Positions 15,423 through 23,860 of a stretch of DNA of 34,500 nt are shown here, piece by piece; position 1 is the stretch's first letter; each line of letters opens with the position of its first letter. The notes under the pieces were generated by a model. The model was not told the origin of the DNA. It searched no databases and was given only the letters and a program-made list of their open reading frames with translations. This DNA comes from an uncultured Clostridia bacterium (lineage in GTDB: Bacteria; Bacillota; Clostridia; Oscillospirales; CAG-272): positions 1 through 34,500 of the forward strand of contig CANROT010000008.1 in NCBI GenBank assembly GCA_947632285.1, written 5' to 3'. A program made the position numbers and the translations under genes.

Positions 15423-16672
15423 GCGGACACGCAAAAACAGACTTCCCGCCGCATTTTCTCACTTTTCGGGACAATAGCTTTATCGCGGCGCTCCGCCGCG
15501 CAAACGGAATGACGCAGCAGGAGCTTGCCGACAGGCTGAACGTATCAAACAAGGCGGTGTCCCGCTGGGAGCGCGATGAAACGATGCCCGACCTCACGCT
15601 GATACCGTGCATCGCGGAGATATTCGGTGTCACGTGCGATGAAATACTGCGCGGCGAACCCGCAGCCGTATATACGCCCGTGCGCCGCCCGGAGCCGGAA
15701 CAGGGCGGCACGGCGCCGCGGGCGCAGGAGCGCGGCGAGCGGCGGGGCGCCGCTCTGCTCGAACGGACAGCGACACGGCTGCGGACGTCCGCCATCATCT
15801 CCCTTGCGCTCATCGCCCTGGGCGTTGTCCTGATGTTCCTCGTCGGCTCGCTCTTTCAGGGCGGGATAACGGTCATCGGCGTGCTCGTTATGCTGATATT
15901 CGACATCGCCGCGGCGGTCATGGCGATGCTCTCCGCGCTGCGCGTGCGCGAGATCCGCCGCGCCGCGGCGGAGGCGGGCGACACAGACGTTGAGCGGCTC
16001 GTGAAGAGCGCCGCGCGCTGGAGCTTTTCGGTGTTCGCGTCGCTGTTTCTCGTCCTGTGGCTCACGGTGACCGCCGGCTTTCTGCCGACGGAAATATACT
16101 TTATGAATGTGTCCGAGAGGGCGGGCGGCAGCGAGGTTACGGTATACGACCCGTCGGCGGTGAATTTTCTGCTCCTGAGTCTGTGCCCCGTGCCGCTTTT
16201 ATACATCTGTTACGAGCCGTATATGCGTCTTTTGACCGGCGCGCGGCGCACGTATGAGGCGGGGCGTGAGGCGAGGCGCATGCGGGCCGTTGACGCCGTG
16301 CTCATATTATTGACCGCCGCGATGCTCGTCAGCTCGGATATTTTGTACATGTTCCCCGCAGCTTATGTCTTCTCCCGCGTTCTTGTGTGGTCTGCGCTCG
16401 CGCCCCTCGCCGCCTCTTTGGCAGTACCGATAATATACGCGGCGAGGACGCGCACCGCACCGTCGGTTTTCGAATGCGTGTCCATGATCGGCATCGTTGC
16501 CGGTGCGTTTGTGACTGCTCTGTCTGTAAGCGGGGCGACGGTCAACGGCGCGCCGACTGTACGTTTCAGCGGGACGACGTTCCTCGTCGGCGTTTTGGTT
16601 ATACTCATATTTATCGCGGCAAGGAGGCTTTTGTTGTCGAAAATAAAAATCAAGGACAGCGCCGACGCATAG
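15404..16672 (+). CDS. XRE-HTH protein with multi-TM C-terminus
   Basis: About 422 residues from ATG 15404. The HTH (FIAALRRANGMTQQELADRL, NVSNKAVSRWERDETMPDLT) lies at about residues 27-80. After a Pro/Arg-rich linker there are about seven to eight TM segments (LIALGVVLMFLVG, VLVMLIFDIAAAVMAMLSAL and further ones up to VLVILIFIAARRLLL). Clostridial relatives couple an XRE domain to an integral membrane sensor; the ligand is unknown. The start is uncertain: there is no ATG, GTG or TTG between 15404 and the HTH, no ribosome binding site at 15404, and 15404 lies inside the tandem repeat. The frame stays open upstream to 15212. Confidence 0.8.
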   Translation: MDSESTRGHAKTDFPPHFLTFRDNSFIAALRRANGMTQQELADRLNVSNKAVSRWERDETMPDLTLIPCIAEIFGVTCDEILRGEPAAVYTPVRRPEPEQGGTAPRAQERGERRGAALLERTATRLRTSAIISLALIALGVVLMFLVGSLFQGGITVIGVLVMLIFDIAAAVMAMLSALRVREIRRAAAEAGDTDVERLVKSAARWSFSVFASLFLVLWLTVTAGFLPTEIYFMNVSERAGGSEVTVYDPSAVNFLLLSLCPVPLLYICYEPYMRLLTGARRTYEAGREARRMRAVDAVLILLTAAMLVSSDILYMFPAAYVFSRVLVWSALAPLAASLAVPIIYAARTRTAPSVFECVSMIGIVAGAFVTALSVSGATVNGAPTVRFSGTTFLVGVLVILIFIAARRLLLSKIKIKDSADA

Positions 16673-16744
16673 ACGCGCCTGTCATATCCTTTTTCGGCTC
16701 CGCATAAAAATAGAGCGGAATCGTGGCAAAAGAAAGGACATGGC

Positions 16745-17692
16745 ATGAAAGGCACGGAGATTTTCACACCGGAAGGTTACAGGGTCGGCAGCGCCGAAAA
16801 CAGGGAATACGTCTCGTCCGTCGCGGGGCTCTTGCGCGCGGCAGAAACGGGGGCGATATGCGAGGCGACCGTCGTTTTGTGCGACAGCGAGGACTACAGC
16901 CTGCGCGTCGAGCTCGGCGGCGCCATTGGAATAATAAGGCGGGAGGAGATATGCCTCACCTCACCGGGCGAGGAGGTAAAGAGCATAGCGGCGGTGACGC
17001 GCGTCAGCAGGACGGTCGCGTTCGTCGTTCAGCACGTCGATATGACGGCGAGCCCGCCGGTCGCGTATCTGTCCCGGCGCGAGGCGCAGAGGCGGTGCAT
17101 GCGCGAGTATGTGTCGGGGCTCATACCGGGCGACATCATACCGGCAAAGGTGACTCACCTCGAGCGGTTCGGCGCGTTTGTCGACATCGGCTGCGGGATA
17201 GTGTCGCTCCTGCCGGTGGACGCGATATCCGTTTCGCGCATTTCACACCCGCGCGAGCGGCTGCCCGTCTCCTCGCGCATACACGTCGTTGTGCGCGGGT
17301 TCGACGCGCTCGGGCGCGTCAACGTCTCGCACCGCGAGCTGTGCGGAACGTGGGAGGAAAACGCCGCGATGTTCTCGCCGGGACAGACGGTCGCGGGTAT
17401 CGTCCGCTCTGTCGAGAGCTACGGCATCTTCGTCGAGCTGACGCCGAACCTGACGGGGCTCGCCGAGCCGCACGACGGCGTCACCGTCGGCGGCAGCGCC
17501 GCCGTCTACATAAAGAGCATCGCGCCGGAACGAATGAAGGTGAAGCTCGCCGTCATCGGTGCATATCAGGGAGAGCTTCTGCGCGAAGTCTCCCCGCCGA
17601 GATATTTCATAGACACGGAGTCCGTCACGCATATCGACGCCTGGCGTTACTCTCCGCCCTCCTGCCCGCGCGTAATCGAGACGGTGTTTTAG
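16745..17692 (+). CDS. S1-domain RNA-binding protein
   Basis: 315 residues, ATG 16745 with AAAGGA upstream. Three S1-type OB folds: a diverged first (about 37-98), a clear second ([20 protein letters not shown] and following, about 128-200, ending VNVSHREL) and a third ([20 protein letters not shown], about 214-268). This resembles truncated ribosomal-protein-S1-like proteins of Clostridia, which bind RNA non-specifically; ribosome association is possible but unproven. It is followed by a palindromic element 7 nt after the stop. Confidence 0.85.
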   Translation: MKGTEIFTPEGYRVGSAENREYVSSVAGLLRAAETGAICEATVVLCDSEDYSLRVELGGAIGIIRREEICLTSPGEEVKSIAAVTRVSRTVAFVVQHVDMTASPPVAYLSRREAQRRCMREYVSGLIPGDIIPAKVTHLERFGAFVDIGCGIVSLLPVDAISVSRISHPRERLPVSSRIHVVVRGFDALGRVNVSHRELCGTWEENAAMFSPGQTVAGIVRSVESYGIFVELTPNLTGLAEPHDGVTVGGSAAVYIKSIAPERMKVKLAVIGAYQGELLREVSPPRYFIDTESVTHIDAWRYSPPSCPRVIETVF

Positions 17693-17698
17693 GTTTTT

Positions 17699-17760
17699 AT
17701 ACGGGGGAAAACTTTTCTCAAAAGTTTTCCCCCGTGCCCCTTTTCAAAAGCTTTTATTGA
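17699..17760 (+). repeat. Dispersed palindromic element, copy B
   Basis: Core ACGGGGGAAAACTTTT (17701-17716), loop CTC, exact mirror to 17735, then tail GCCCCTTTTCAAAAGC and TTTTATTGA. Lies directly 3' of the S1 gene, core first. It may work as a terminator, as the tail ends in a U-rich run. Confidence 0.85.
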
Positions 17761-17804
17761 TAAGAATTGTTTTGCATGAAACCATGGAAAAATGGCGGCG
17801 TTCG

Positions 17805-17818
17805 TGTTATACTATAAT
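17805..17818 (+). promoter_or_regulatory. Extended -10 promoter of fic
   Basis: TGT-TATACT (17805-17813) with an overlapping TATAAT (17813-17818); no good -35. The 13-nt string GTGTTATACTATA (17804-17816) recurs exactly before the SLOG gene. Confidence 0.55.
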
Positions 17819-17849
17819 ATGGGCAGGAAAACGGAATCGGAGGTGCAGC

Positions 17850-18455
17850 ATGGCGATTGAAAATAAACTGGGGCTTAAGAGCTCCGCCGACCTTGCGAGA
17901 GAGGAGGAACGCATCAGCAAAAAAAAGGCCGTGGAGCTGTTTGAAAACGGTATTCTGGATTCGCTTGAGCCCGGCACCTTCGCCGCATTGCAGACGATAC
18001 ACAAGTATCTGTTTGAAGATATTTACGATTTTGCCGGAAAAGTCCGGACCGTGAATATCGCAAAGGGAAATTTCCGATTTGCGTCGGTGATGTATCTTGA
18101 GGCGGCGCTGGAGAATATTGAAAAGATGCCGCAGTCTACATTTGACGAGATCGTCGAAAAATACGTTGAAATGAACGTCGCCCACCCGTTCCGGGAGGGA
18201 AACGGACGCAGTACCCGGATCTGGCTCGATCTGATGCTGAAGACCGCTCTGCACAAGGTGGTCGACTGGAGCCGCGTCGACAAGGAGGACTACCTCCTCG
18301 CGATGGAGCGCAGCCCGATAAAGGATATCGAGATCAAACATCTTCTCATGGCTGCCCTGACAGACGATGTTGACAGCCGGGAAATTTTCATGAAGGGCAT
18401 CGACCGCAGCTACTGTTACGAGGGCTATGAGTCGTTTAAGGCGTCCGAGCTGTAA
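17850..18455 (+). CDS. Fic AMP-transferase, class III (NmFic-like, autoinhibited)
   Basis: 201 residues from ATG 17850, set by GGAGGTG; upstream in-frame ATGs lack a site. The active-site motif HPFREGNGR (112-120) is the full canonical Fic motif, with His112 as base, Glu116 for metal and Arg120 for the phosphates. The C-terminus has SYCYEG (187-192), matching the class III inhibitory helix [S/T]xxxE[G/N], with Glu191 expected to block ATP gamma-phosphate positioning. Length and sequence track Neisseria meningitidis NmFic closely ([34 protein letters not shown]). Such enzymes AMPylate themselves and topoisomerase-type targets when inhibition is relieved; no target is shown here. The gene is bracketed by two direct copies of the palindromic element, suggesting a transferred cassette. 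Confidence 0.93.
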   Translation: MAIENKLGLKSSADLAREEERISKKKAVELFENGILDSLEPGTFAALQTIHKYLFEDIYDFAGKVRTVNIAKGNFRFASVMYLEAALENIEKMPQSTFDEIVEKYVEMNVAHPFREGNGRSTRIWLDLMLKTALHKVVDWSRVDKEDYLLAMERSPIKDIEIKHLLMAALTDDVDSREIFMKGIDRSYCYEGYESFKASEL

Positions 18456-18467
18456 ACGGTTTTTATA

Positions 18468-18540
18468 CGGGGAAGCTTTACGGGGGAAAACTTTTCGAGA
18501 AAAGTTTTCCCCCGTGCCCCTTTTCAAAAGCTTTTTTTGC
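18468..18540 (+). repeat. Dispersed palindromic element, copy C
   Basis: Core ACGGGGGAAAACTTTT (18480-18495), loop CGAG, mirror to 18515, tail GCCCCTTTTCAAAAGC and TTTTTTTGC. A partial second left edge (TTTTTATACGGGG, 18470-18482) precedes it. It lies 3' of fic in the same orientation as copy B. Confidence 0.85.
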
Positions 18541-18642
18541 ATATTGTCATTCGCTAATGCAGACATTATGGACGAGCGTGTCTTCATGTCACGCCCTTTG
18601 CGTTATATACTGATACGCAGATGCATAGAGCGAGGCGGGAAT

Positions 18643-18978
18643 ATGATCGACAAGCGGATCGGAAAACGAATAAAGCAGCGGCGCGAGGAGCTCGGACTGA
18701 CGCAGGAACAGTTCGCGGAGAGGACCGGGCTGACGACAAATTATATTTCGACCGTCGAGCGGGGCGCCTCATTCCCGCGATGTGAAAAGCTCATTACGAT
18801 CATAAACGCGCTCGGCGTCTCGGCGGACGCAATATTCTGCGATGTCGTGGAGCACCCGGGGCAGTACGGTGAGTCGGTGCTTTCAACAGAGCTTTCCGAC
18901 CTGCCTGACAGCGAAAGAAAGCGCATACTCCGCGTGGTCGAGCTCATGATCGCGGACGCGGACAAAAAGGACGGATAA
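18643..18978 (+). CDS. XRE-family transcriptional regulator
   Basis: 111 residues from ATG 18643, preceded by GAGGCGGGA. HTH: IGKRIKQRREELGLTQEQFA, ERTGLTTNYISTVERGASFP, then CEKLITIINALGVSADAIF, a standard Cro/C1 fold. The C-terminal 45 residues (LSTELSDLPDSERKRILRVV) are a helical extension often involved in dimerisation. It lies between fic and the SLOG gene, all on the plus strand, and may control either; no palindromic operator is obvious beside it. No strong promoter was found in 18541-18642. Confidence 0.88.
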   Translation: MIDKRIGKRIKQRREELGLTQEQFAERTGLTTNYISTVERGASFPRCEKLITIINALGVSADAIFCDVVEHPGQYGESVLSTELSDLPDSERKRILRVVELMIADADKKDG

Positions 18979-19013
18979 AAAAGAACATTTTTTCACCCCA
19001 AGAGAGGTTTTTT

Positions 19014-19026
19014 GTGTTATACTATA
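19014..19026 (+). promoter_or_regulatory. Extended -10 promoter of the SLOG gene
   Basis: GTGTTATACTATA, identical to the 13-nt string before fic, giving TGT-TATACT. No consensus -35. Confidence 0.5.
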
Positions 19027-19075
19027 CATGTCATGGCATACAGCATCACAGTCGAGCATCTGGAAAGGTTTAAAT

Positions 19076-19597
19076 ATGGACAAATTAACGTGTGCCTACA
19101 CCGGGCACAGACCGCAGGGGCTGCCGTTCGGCTACAACGAAGCCGACCCGAGGTGCGCCGAGCTCAAAGAGGCGCTGCGGGCGGAGACGGTCAGCGCCGT
19201 CGAGTGCGACGGGGCGGCGCATTTTATAACGGGAATGGCGCTCGGAGTGGATCTGCTCGCGGCGGAGGTCGTGCTGGAGCTGAAAATAACGCACCCGGAG
19301 CTGACGCTCGAGGCGGCGGTCCCGTGCATCGATCAGGCGTCGAGATGGCGGGCGGATCAGAAACGGCGATATGAAAAGATCCTGTCGGCGGCCGACAGGA
19401 AAACGCTCATCTCGAGGGAGTACACGCCCGACTGCATGCACCGGCGCAACAGGTACATGGTCGACAAATGCGACATTCTGATCGCGGTCTGGAACGGCAG
19501 CGCAGGCGGGACCGGTTCAACGGTCCGATATGCGTTGAGCCGCAAAAAGCGCGTCCGCGTCATCGACCCGCAGACGCTCCATGTCCGCGAACTGTAA
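19076..19597 (+). CDS. SLOG-family (DUF1273/YpsA-like) nucleotide-binding protein
   Basis: 173 residues from ATG 19076, after GGAAAGG. The N-terminus CAYTGHRPQGLPFG carries the TGHRP signature of the DUF1273/SLOG family. FITGMALGVDLLAAEVVLEL gives the GMA.GVD nucleotide-binding loop; CDILIAVWNGSAGGTGSTVRYA is the second Rossmann element with GG.G.T. SLOG proteins are thought to bind or process nucleotide ligands and are common in defence and toxin contexts, though YpsA itself is linked to division and stress. No effector domain is fused here. The position next to XRE and Fic is suggestive only. Confidence 0.88.
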   Translation: MDKLTCAYTGHRPQGLPFGYNEADPRCAELKEALRAETVSAVECDGAAHFITGMALGVDLLAAEVVLELKITHPELTLEAAVPCIDQASRWRADQKRRYEKILSAADRKTLISREYTPDCMHRRNRYMVDKCDILIAVWNGSAGGTGSTVRYALSRKKRVRVIDPQTLHVREL

Positions 19598-19638
19598 AAA
19601 AATCGCCCACGCCGTACAAACGCCGCACCGCAAAAAAG

Positions 19639-19703
19639 CCATAAAAAGTTTTGAAAAAGGGAGCGCGAGGGGAAAAACTTTTCCAAAAGTTTTTCCCCTC
19701 GCG
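19639..19703 (-). repeat. Dispersed palindromic element, copy D
   Basis: A 19-bp stem (19664-19682 with 19685-19703; CGCGAGGGGAAAAACTTTT) around loop CC; tail on the left (ATAAAAAGTTTTGAAAAAGG). In the minus orientation this is metH stop, core, tail, so the same relation to its gene as copies B and C. It probably terminates the metH operon. Confidence 0.82.
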
Positions 19704-19723
19704 TCTTATATCTAAAAACCCTG

Positions 19724-22045
19724 TTACCCGTAAACCTCCCCGGCGATGCGGACGTTTTCCATTGCGTCGCGGGAGTAATAGTCGGCACCGAGGTCGGCGG
19801 CGAGCTCAGGGGTCAGCACGGCGCCTCCGACGACGATCTTGCAGTCGCAGGCGGCGCGGAGCGCCTCTATCGTGCGGCGCATCGCGGGCACCGTTGTCGT
19901 CATGAGCGCGGACAGGCCGACGAGGCGCGCGCCGGACGCGAGCGTTTCGGCGACGACGCGCGCGGGCGGGACGTCGCGACCGAGGTCGCGGACGTCGTAG
20001 CCGTAGTTCGAAAGGATCGCGGAGACGATGTTTTTGCCGATGTCGTGGACGTCTCCCTCGACCGTCGCGAGGACGATGACGCCGCGCGAGGTGTCGGACG
20101 AACCCTGCGGGATATGCTTTTTGAGTTCGGCAAATGCCGCTGTCGCGGCGTCCGCCCCGGCGATGAGCTGGGGCAGGAACGCGCGCCCGGATTCGTATTC
20201 GCTGCCGAGGCGCGACAGCCCGGGGATCACGTGTCCGTCTATGACGGAGAGCGGCGGCTCGCCGCATGCGACAAGCTCCGCCGCGAGGCGCGCGGCATCT
20301 GCCTTTCTGCCGTGCAGTATCATATCGGCAAGTGTCGAAGATTCTTCGACAACTGCCTTATTTAAATCGGAGAAGTCGCCGGACAGCGTTTTGTACGCAG
20401 ATATCGCGCCGCGCATCGCGGCGGATTCGGGATTCATTATCGCGGCGGAGAGCCCCTTTGAGAGCGCGAGCGTCAAAAACGACGCGTTGACGGCGTCTCG
20501 GTCGGGGAGCCCGAACGAGACGTTCGAAACGCCGAGCACCGTGCCGACGCCGAGCTCGCGCGTCACGCGGTCGACGACGTCGAGCGTCACCTTTGCCGCG
20601 CCGCCGTCGGCGGCGACGGTCAGCGTTAAGGCGTCTATGAGGATATCGCGGCGCGGAATGCCGCAGGCGAGCGCCGCTTCAACGATGCGGCGCGCTATTT
20701 CGAGGCGCGCGTCCGCCGTCGGCGGAATGCCGCCCTCGTCGAGCGTCAGCCCGATCAGGACGCCGCCGTATTTTTTGACGAGCGGGAAAACGCTTTCCAT
20801 TACACAGCTCTTGCCGTTCACGGAGTTGACGATAGGCTTGCCGGGGCAGACGCGGAGCGCCGCCTCCATCGCGGCGGGGTCGGAGGTGTCGATGACGAGC
20901 GGCAGCGGGACGGCGGAGGCGACCGCGCCGACCGTGCGGACGAGCGTTTCCGCCTCGTTTATGCCGGGGACGCCGCAGTTGATGTCGAGGGCGTCCGCGC
21001 CCGCCTCGGCTTGAGAATAGGCGAGAGAGATGATGTAGTCCGTGTCGCCGTCGCGGAGGGCGGCCTTCAATTTAGGCTTGCCCGTGGGATTTATGCGTTC
21101 GCCTATAATAACGGGCGAGGAACCGAACGTGACGGTTTTCGTGTTCGAGGCGGCGCGCGTCGGGAGGGAGACCTCGCGCCGGACGACGCTCATTCCGGCG
21201 ACAAGGTCGGCGGTCGCGCGGATAAATTCGGGCGTCGTGCCGCAGCAGCCGCCGACGGCGGCCGCGCCCGCGTTCGCCATGCGGAGGTGGTGCTCGGCGT
21301 AGTCCTCGGGCGAAACCGGATAATACGTGCGCTCCCCGTCCGTGACGGGGAGGCCCGCGTTCGGGCTGACGAAGACGGGGAGCGAGGTCGCGGACAGGAG
21401 GCGCGGGAGCGAGCGCTCCATCGCGTCCGGGCCGACGCCGCAGTTCATGCCGACCGCCGCCGCGCCGAGCGATTCCGCGACCGTCGCGAACGTCTCGATA
21501 TCCGCGCCGGAGAGCAGGCGCCCGTCCGCGTCCACGGTGAAGGAGACGAAGATCGGGAGCGCGCAGGATTCCTTCGCGGCAATGATCGCCGCCTTTGCCT
21601 CGCCGATGTCCGTCATCGTCTCGATGAGGACGCAGTCACAGAACGGCGCGCATGCGCGGATAACAGAGGAGAACAGCGACACGGCGTGCTCGAAGGGAAG
21701 GTCGCCGAGCGGCTCCATGAGATGCCCCGTCGAGCCGATGTCAAGGGCGACAAATCCGTGCCCCGCCAGGGAAACGGCGCGGCGCGCGAGCTCGCCGCCC
21801 GCGCGGGCAGTCGCCTCCGCGTCCGCGTTGCCGGGGCGGGCGGTGACGAACGTGTTCGTCTTGATGATGTCCGCGCCCGCGTCAAGATACGCGCGGTGGA
21901 GGGCGAGCACATCGCCCGGGCGGGTGAGGCACCATGCGTCGGAGTATTCGCCGGGCTTAAGCCCCATTGACTGGAGGGCCGTGCCGGTCGCGCCGTCAAA
22001 TATCAAAAGGCGCTTGCCTAAAAGATCGGTCAGCTTTTCGTTCAT
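19724..22045 (-). CDS. metH: Cobalamin-dependent methionine synthase without reactivation domain
   Basis: 773 residues. Homocysteine domain (about 1-290) with the zinc ligands Cys202 (MNCG), Cys267 and Cys268 (GGCCGTTP). Pterin/methyltetrahydrofolate domain (about 310-560) starting VIIGERINPTGK. Helical cap and B12 domain (about 570-773) with DVHDIGKN (665-672), whose His667 is the lower cobalt ligand. It methylates homocysteine to methionine. The C-terminal AdoMet-binding reactivation domain of E. coli MetH (about 1227 residues) is absent, as in many Clostridia, so a separate activase must reduce oxidised cobalamin. Start overlaps the metF stop by 4 nt (ATGA). Confidence 0.97.
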   Translation of the reverse strand: MNEKLTDLLGKRLLIFDGATGTALQSMGLKPGEYSDAWCLTRPGDVLALHRAYLDAGADIIKTNTFVTARPGNADAEATARAGGELARRAVSLAGHGFVALDIGSTGHLMEPLGDLPFEHAVSLFSSVIRACAPFCDCVLIETMTDIGEAKAAIIAAKESCALPIFVSFTVDADGRLLSGADIETFATVAESLGAAAVGMNCGVGPDAMERSLPRLLSATSLPVFVSPNAGLPVTDGERTYYPVSPEDYAEHHLRMANAGAAAVGGCCGTTPEFIRATADLVAGMSVVRREVSLPTRAASNTKTVTFGSSPVIIGERINPTGKPKLKAALRDGDTDYIISLAYSQAEAGADALDINCGVPGINEAETLVRTVGAVASAVPLPLVIDTSDPAAMEAALRVCPGKPIVNSVNGKSCVMESVFPLVKKYGGVLIGLTLDEGGIPPTADARLEIARRIVEAALACGIPRRDILIDALTLTVAADGGAAKVTLDVVDRVTRELGVGTVLGVSNVSFGLPDRDAVNASFLTLALSKGLSAAIMNPESAAMRGAISAYKTLSGDFSDLNKAVVEESSTLADMILHGRKADAARLAAELVACGEPPLSVIDGHVIPGLSRLGSEYESGRAFLPQLIAGADAATAAFAELKKHIPQGSSDTSRGVIVLATVEGDVHDIGKNIVSAILSNYGYDVRDLGRDVPPARVVAETLASGARLVGLSALMTTTVPAMRRTIEALRAACDCKIVVGGAVLTPELAADLGADYYSRDAMENVRIAGEVYG

Positions 22046-22902
22046 TTTCCTATTATGTCCGAGATGTTGTTCATTATCGCCGCCGCCGTTTCGGGGCGGT
22101 TCATCGTATATATGTGGACGTGGTTCACGCCGTGCGCGAACAGGTCAACGATCTGTTCGGTCGCGTATGCGATGCCTGCCTGGCGCGTTGCCGCGGCGTC
22201 GTTACCGAAGCGGTCCGCGATGGCGCGCATGCGGGGCGGCAGCGTCGTCCCCGACAGCTCGGCGGAGCGGACTATCTGGCGCGCGTTCGTGACGGGCATG
22301 ATGCCCGCGATGATGGGTATTTTTATCCCGGCGCGGAGCAGGCGGTAGAGGAACGCGTAATAGAGGTCGTTGTCGAAGAACATCTGCGTCGTTAAAAATT
22401 CCGCGCCGGACGCTTCTTTTATGCGCAAATGCTCGATGTCCTCGGCATACGTGCCGGATTCCGGGTGGCGGTCCGGGTAGCAGGCGCCGCCGAGACAGAA
22501 GGAGCCGCGCTCTTTTATGTATGCGATGAGGTCGGAGGCGTGCGGAAAGTCAACGGTCGGGCGGCTGCCGTCCGCGGGGAGGTCGCCGCGCAGCACGAGG
22601 ATATTTTCGATGCCGCGGGAGGCGAGGGAATCCGTCAGCCTGTCCGCCTCGCGCCTGCTTGAGGAAAAGCACGTCAGGTGCGCGAGCGCCGGTATGCCGA
22701 ATGACTCGACGGCTTCGGCGACCTTTACCGTGTAGTCCGGGGTCGAGCCGGAGCGGCACGTCACCGAGATGAACGACGGGGAGAGCGGCGCCAATTTCTC
22801 GATGACGCGCATCGTCTCCTCCGTGCTCTGTGACGACTTCGGCGGGAAAATTTCAAACGAGACGGAGGGGGTATCATTTTTTAATATTTCACTTATTTTC
22901 AT
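22042..22902 (-). CDS. metF: 5,10-methylenetetrahydrofolate reductase
   Basis: 286 residues, normal length for MetF. SVSFEIFPPKS near the N-terminus holds the catalytic Glu; FISVTCRSGST, LVLRGDLP, GGACYPDRHPES, FLTTQMFFDND and PIIAGIMPVTN are conserved FAD/folate-site motifs. It makes the methyltetrahydrofolate that the next gene product, MetH, uses, and the two genes overlap. The start (ATG 22902) lies inside the end of the YwaF-like gene, with GGAA upstream. There is no separate iron-sulfur partner (MetV) gene visible here. Confidence 0.97.
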   Translation of the reverse strand: MKISEILKNDTPSVSFEIFPPKSSQSTEETMRVIEKLAPLSPSFISVTCRSGSTPDYTVKVAEAVESFGIPALAHLTCFSSSRREADRLTDSLASRGIENILVLRGDLPADGSRPTVDFPHASDLIAYIKERGSFCLGGACYPDRHPESGTYAEDIEHLRIKEASGAEFLTTQMFFDNDLYYAFLYRLLRAGIKIPIIAGIMPVTNARQIVRSAELSGTTLPPRMRAIADRFGNDAAATRQAGIAYATEQIVDLFAHGVNHVHIYTMNRPETAAAIMNNISDIIGK

Positions 22903-23638
22903 CGTGTGCGGTTCCTTTTCTGTCCGAGGCTGCGAGCGCCAGGCGCCAAAGCAGGCTGATAATATATGCGCCGAGCGAAAGCGTGAGTATATATAGTACG
23001 GAGTTGACGCCCCAGCCGAACATTTCTGTGATGTCGCGGCAGATGGGCAGGTTTGACGGGGTCGGCCCGAGATAAAACATGTTGACCTCGGGGTTTGTGG
23101 CGTGAAAGCCGAGATTTATCGCGAACGCGGCGGCGCACAGCGCGAGGTACATCGCCAAAACGTCCGAAAAGCGGCCGCCTGCGCGCCGACTGACGGCGGC
23201 GCGGACGCCGAGAAAGATGAGGGCAAGGTGCCACAAAAACGAGTGCACCGCTATCGGAAGATACGGGCGCAGCATCGTTCCCGGCGCGATATACGAGGCG
23301 ACGCCGCCCATCAGTCCGAACGTCGCAAGAAACGTATAGACGGCGCGCCGCGCGCGCTCGTTTTTGATGAAGGGCGCCGCGAGCGCGGCGTACATCGGGA
23401 TCGAGCACAGCTGAAACGGGAACAGGTCTGCGCGCCACGCGCCCTCGACCGCGGGATAAAAAAGCTGCTTATACGCCTCGCCGACCGCGAGCGCTATCCC
23501 GACCGCGAACGTGACCGAATCGAAGCCCTCTTTTTTCCGCCTCGCGGTGATGATGCCGAGCGCGACCGCGGCGGGGACGCCGATAAGCAGAAAGCAGAGG
23601 TGGAACGCGCCGTATGGGCGCAGCCACGCCTCCGGCAT
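22889..23638 (-). CDS. YwaF-family integral membrane protein
   Basis: 249 residues from ATG 23638, or 256 if the TTG at 23659 is used; neither has a clear ribosome binding site. About seven TM segments with the family features: FPFQLCSIPMY, GTMLRPYLPIAVHSFLWH, and a terminal segment VLYILTLSLGAYIISLLW. This matches the YwaF/TIGR02206 family of uncharacterised membrane proteins. It is the first gene of the YwaF-metF-metH operon, overlapping metF by 14 nt. A transport role tied to one-carbon metabolism is possible but not supported by motif. Confidence 0.8.
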   Translation of the reverse strand: MPEAWLRPYGAFHLCFLLIGVPAAVALGIITARRKKEGFDSVTFAVGIALAVGEAYKQLFYPAVEGAWRADLFPFQLCSIPMYAALAAPFIKNERARRAVYTFLATFGLMGGVASYIAPGTMLRPYLPIAVHSFLWHLALIFLGVRAAVSRRAGGRFSDVLAMYLALCAAAFAINLGFHATNPEVNMFYLGPTPSNLPICRDITEMFGWGVNSVLYILTLSLGAYIISLLWRLALAASDRKGTAHDENK

Positions 23639-23719
23639 CGGGGCGGCTGTATTTCTCAAAAACTCAAAAAGCGTTTCGGATCCCTCACTCCCGCGCGGCT
23701 TTTACCGATACTTTACTAC

Positions 23720-23748
23720 ATTATACAGGCTTTTCGCGCGATATGCAA
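23720..23748 (-). promoter_or_regulatory. Promoter of the YwaF-metF-metH operon
   Basis: Minus-strand TTGCAT (23743-23748), 17-nt spacer, perfect TATAAT (23720-23725). The leader is only about 75 nt, too short for an S-box riboswitch, and none is seen. Confidence 0.75.
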
Positions 23749-23791
23749 GCGCGGGAGCGCATTTTTCCGGCACAAAAGGGCGCGGGCGCGC

Positions 23792-23820
23792 TTGACAGAA
23801 GGGGAGCGGAGATGTATAAT
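23792..23820 (+). promoter_or_regulatory. Promoter of the lipoprotein gene
   Basis: TTGACA (23792-23797), 17-nt spacer, TATAAT (23815-23820) with extended TG (23813-23814): full consensus. Confidence 0.88.
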
Positions 23821-23860
23821 TTATTACAATACAGGAACTTTATTTTCGGAGATCTCAGAT

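Noticed and set aside
17757-17849. Upstream in-frame start for fic
   Set aside because: It would place the promoter inside the gene and lacks a ribosome binding site; NmFic-like proteins start near 17850.
20028-21970. Two long plus-strand frames opposite metH
   Set aside because: Ser/Arg-rich and low-complexity translations; metH is certain on the other strand.
23640-23720. S-box (SAM) riboswitch before the YwaF-metF-metH operon
   Set aside because: The leader is only about 75 nt and shows no S-box core or terminator.
23102-23860. 253-codon extension upstream of the discoidin-like lipoprotein
   Set aside because: It is antisense to the YwaF-like gene, and a signal peptide with a ribosome binding site and consensus promoter fix the start at 23861.
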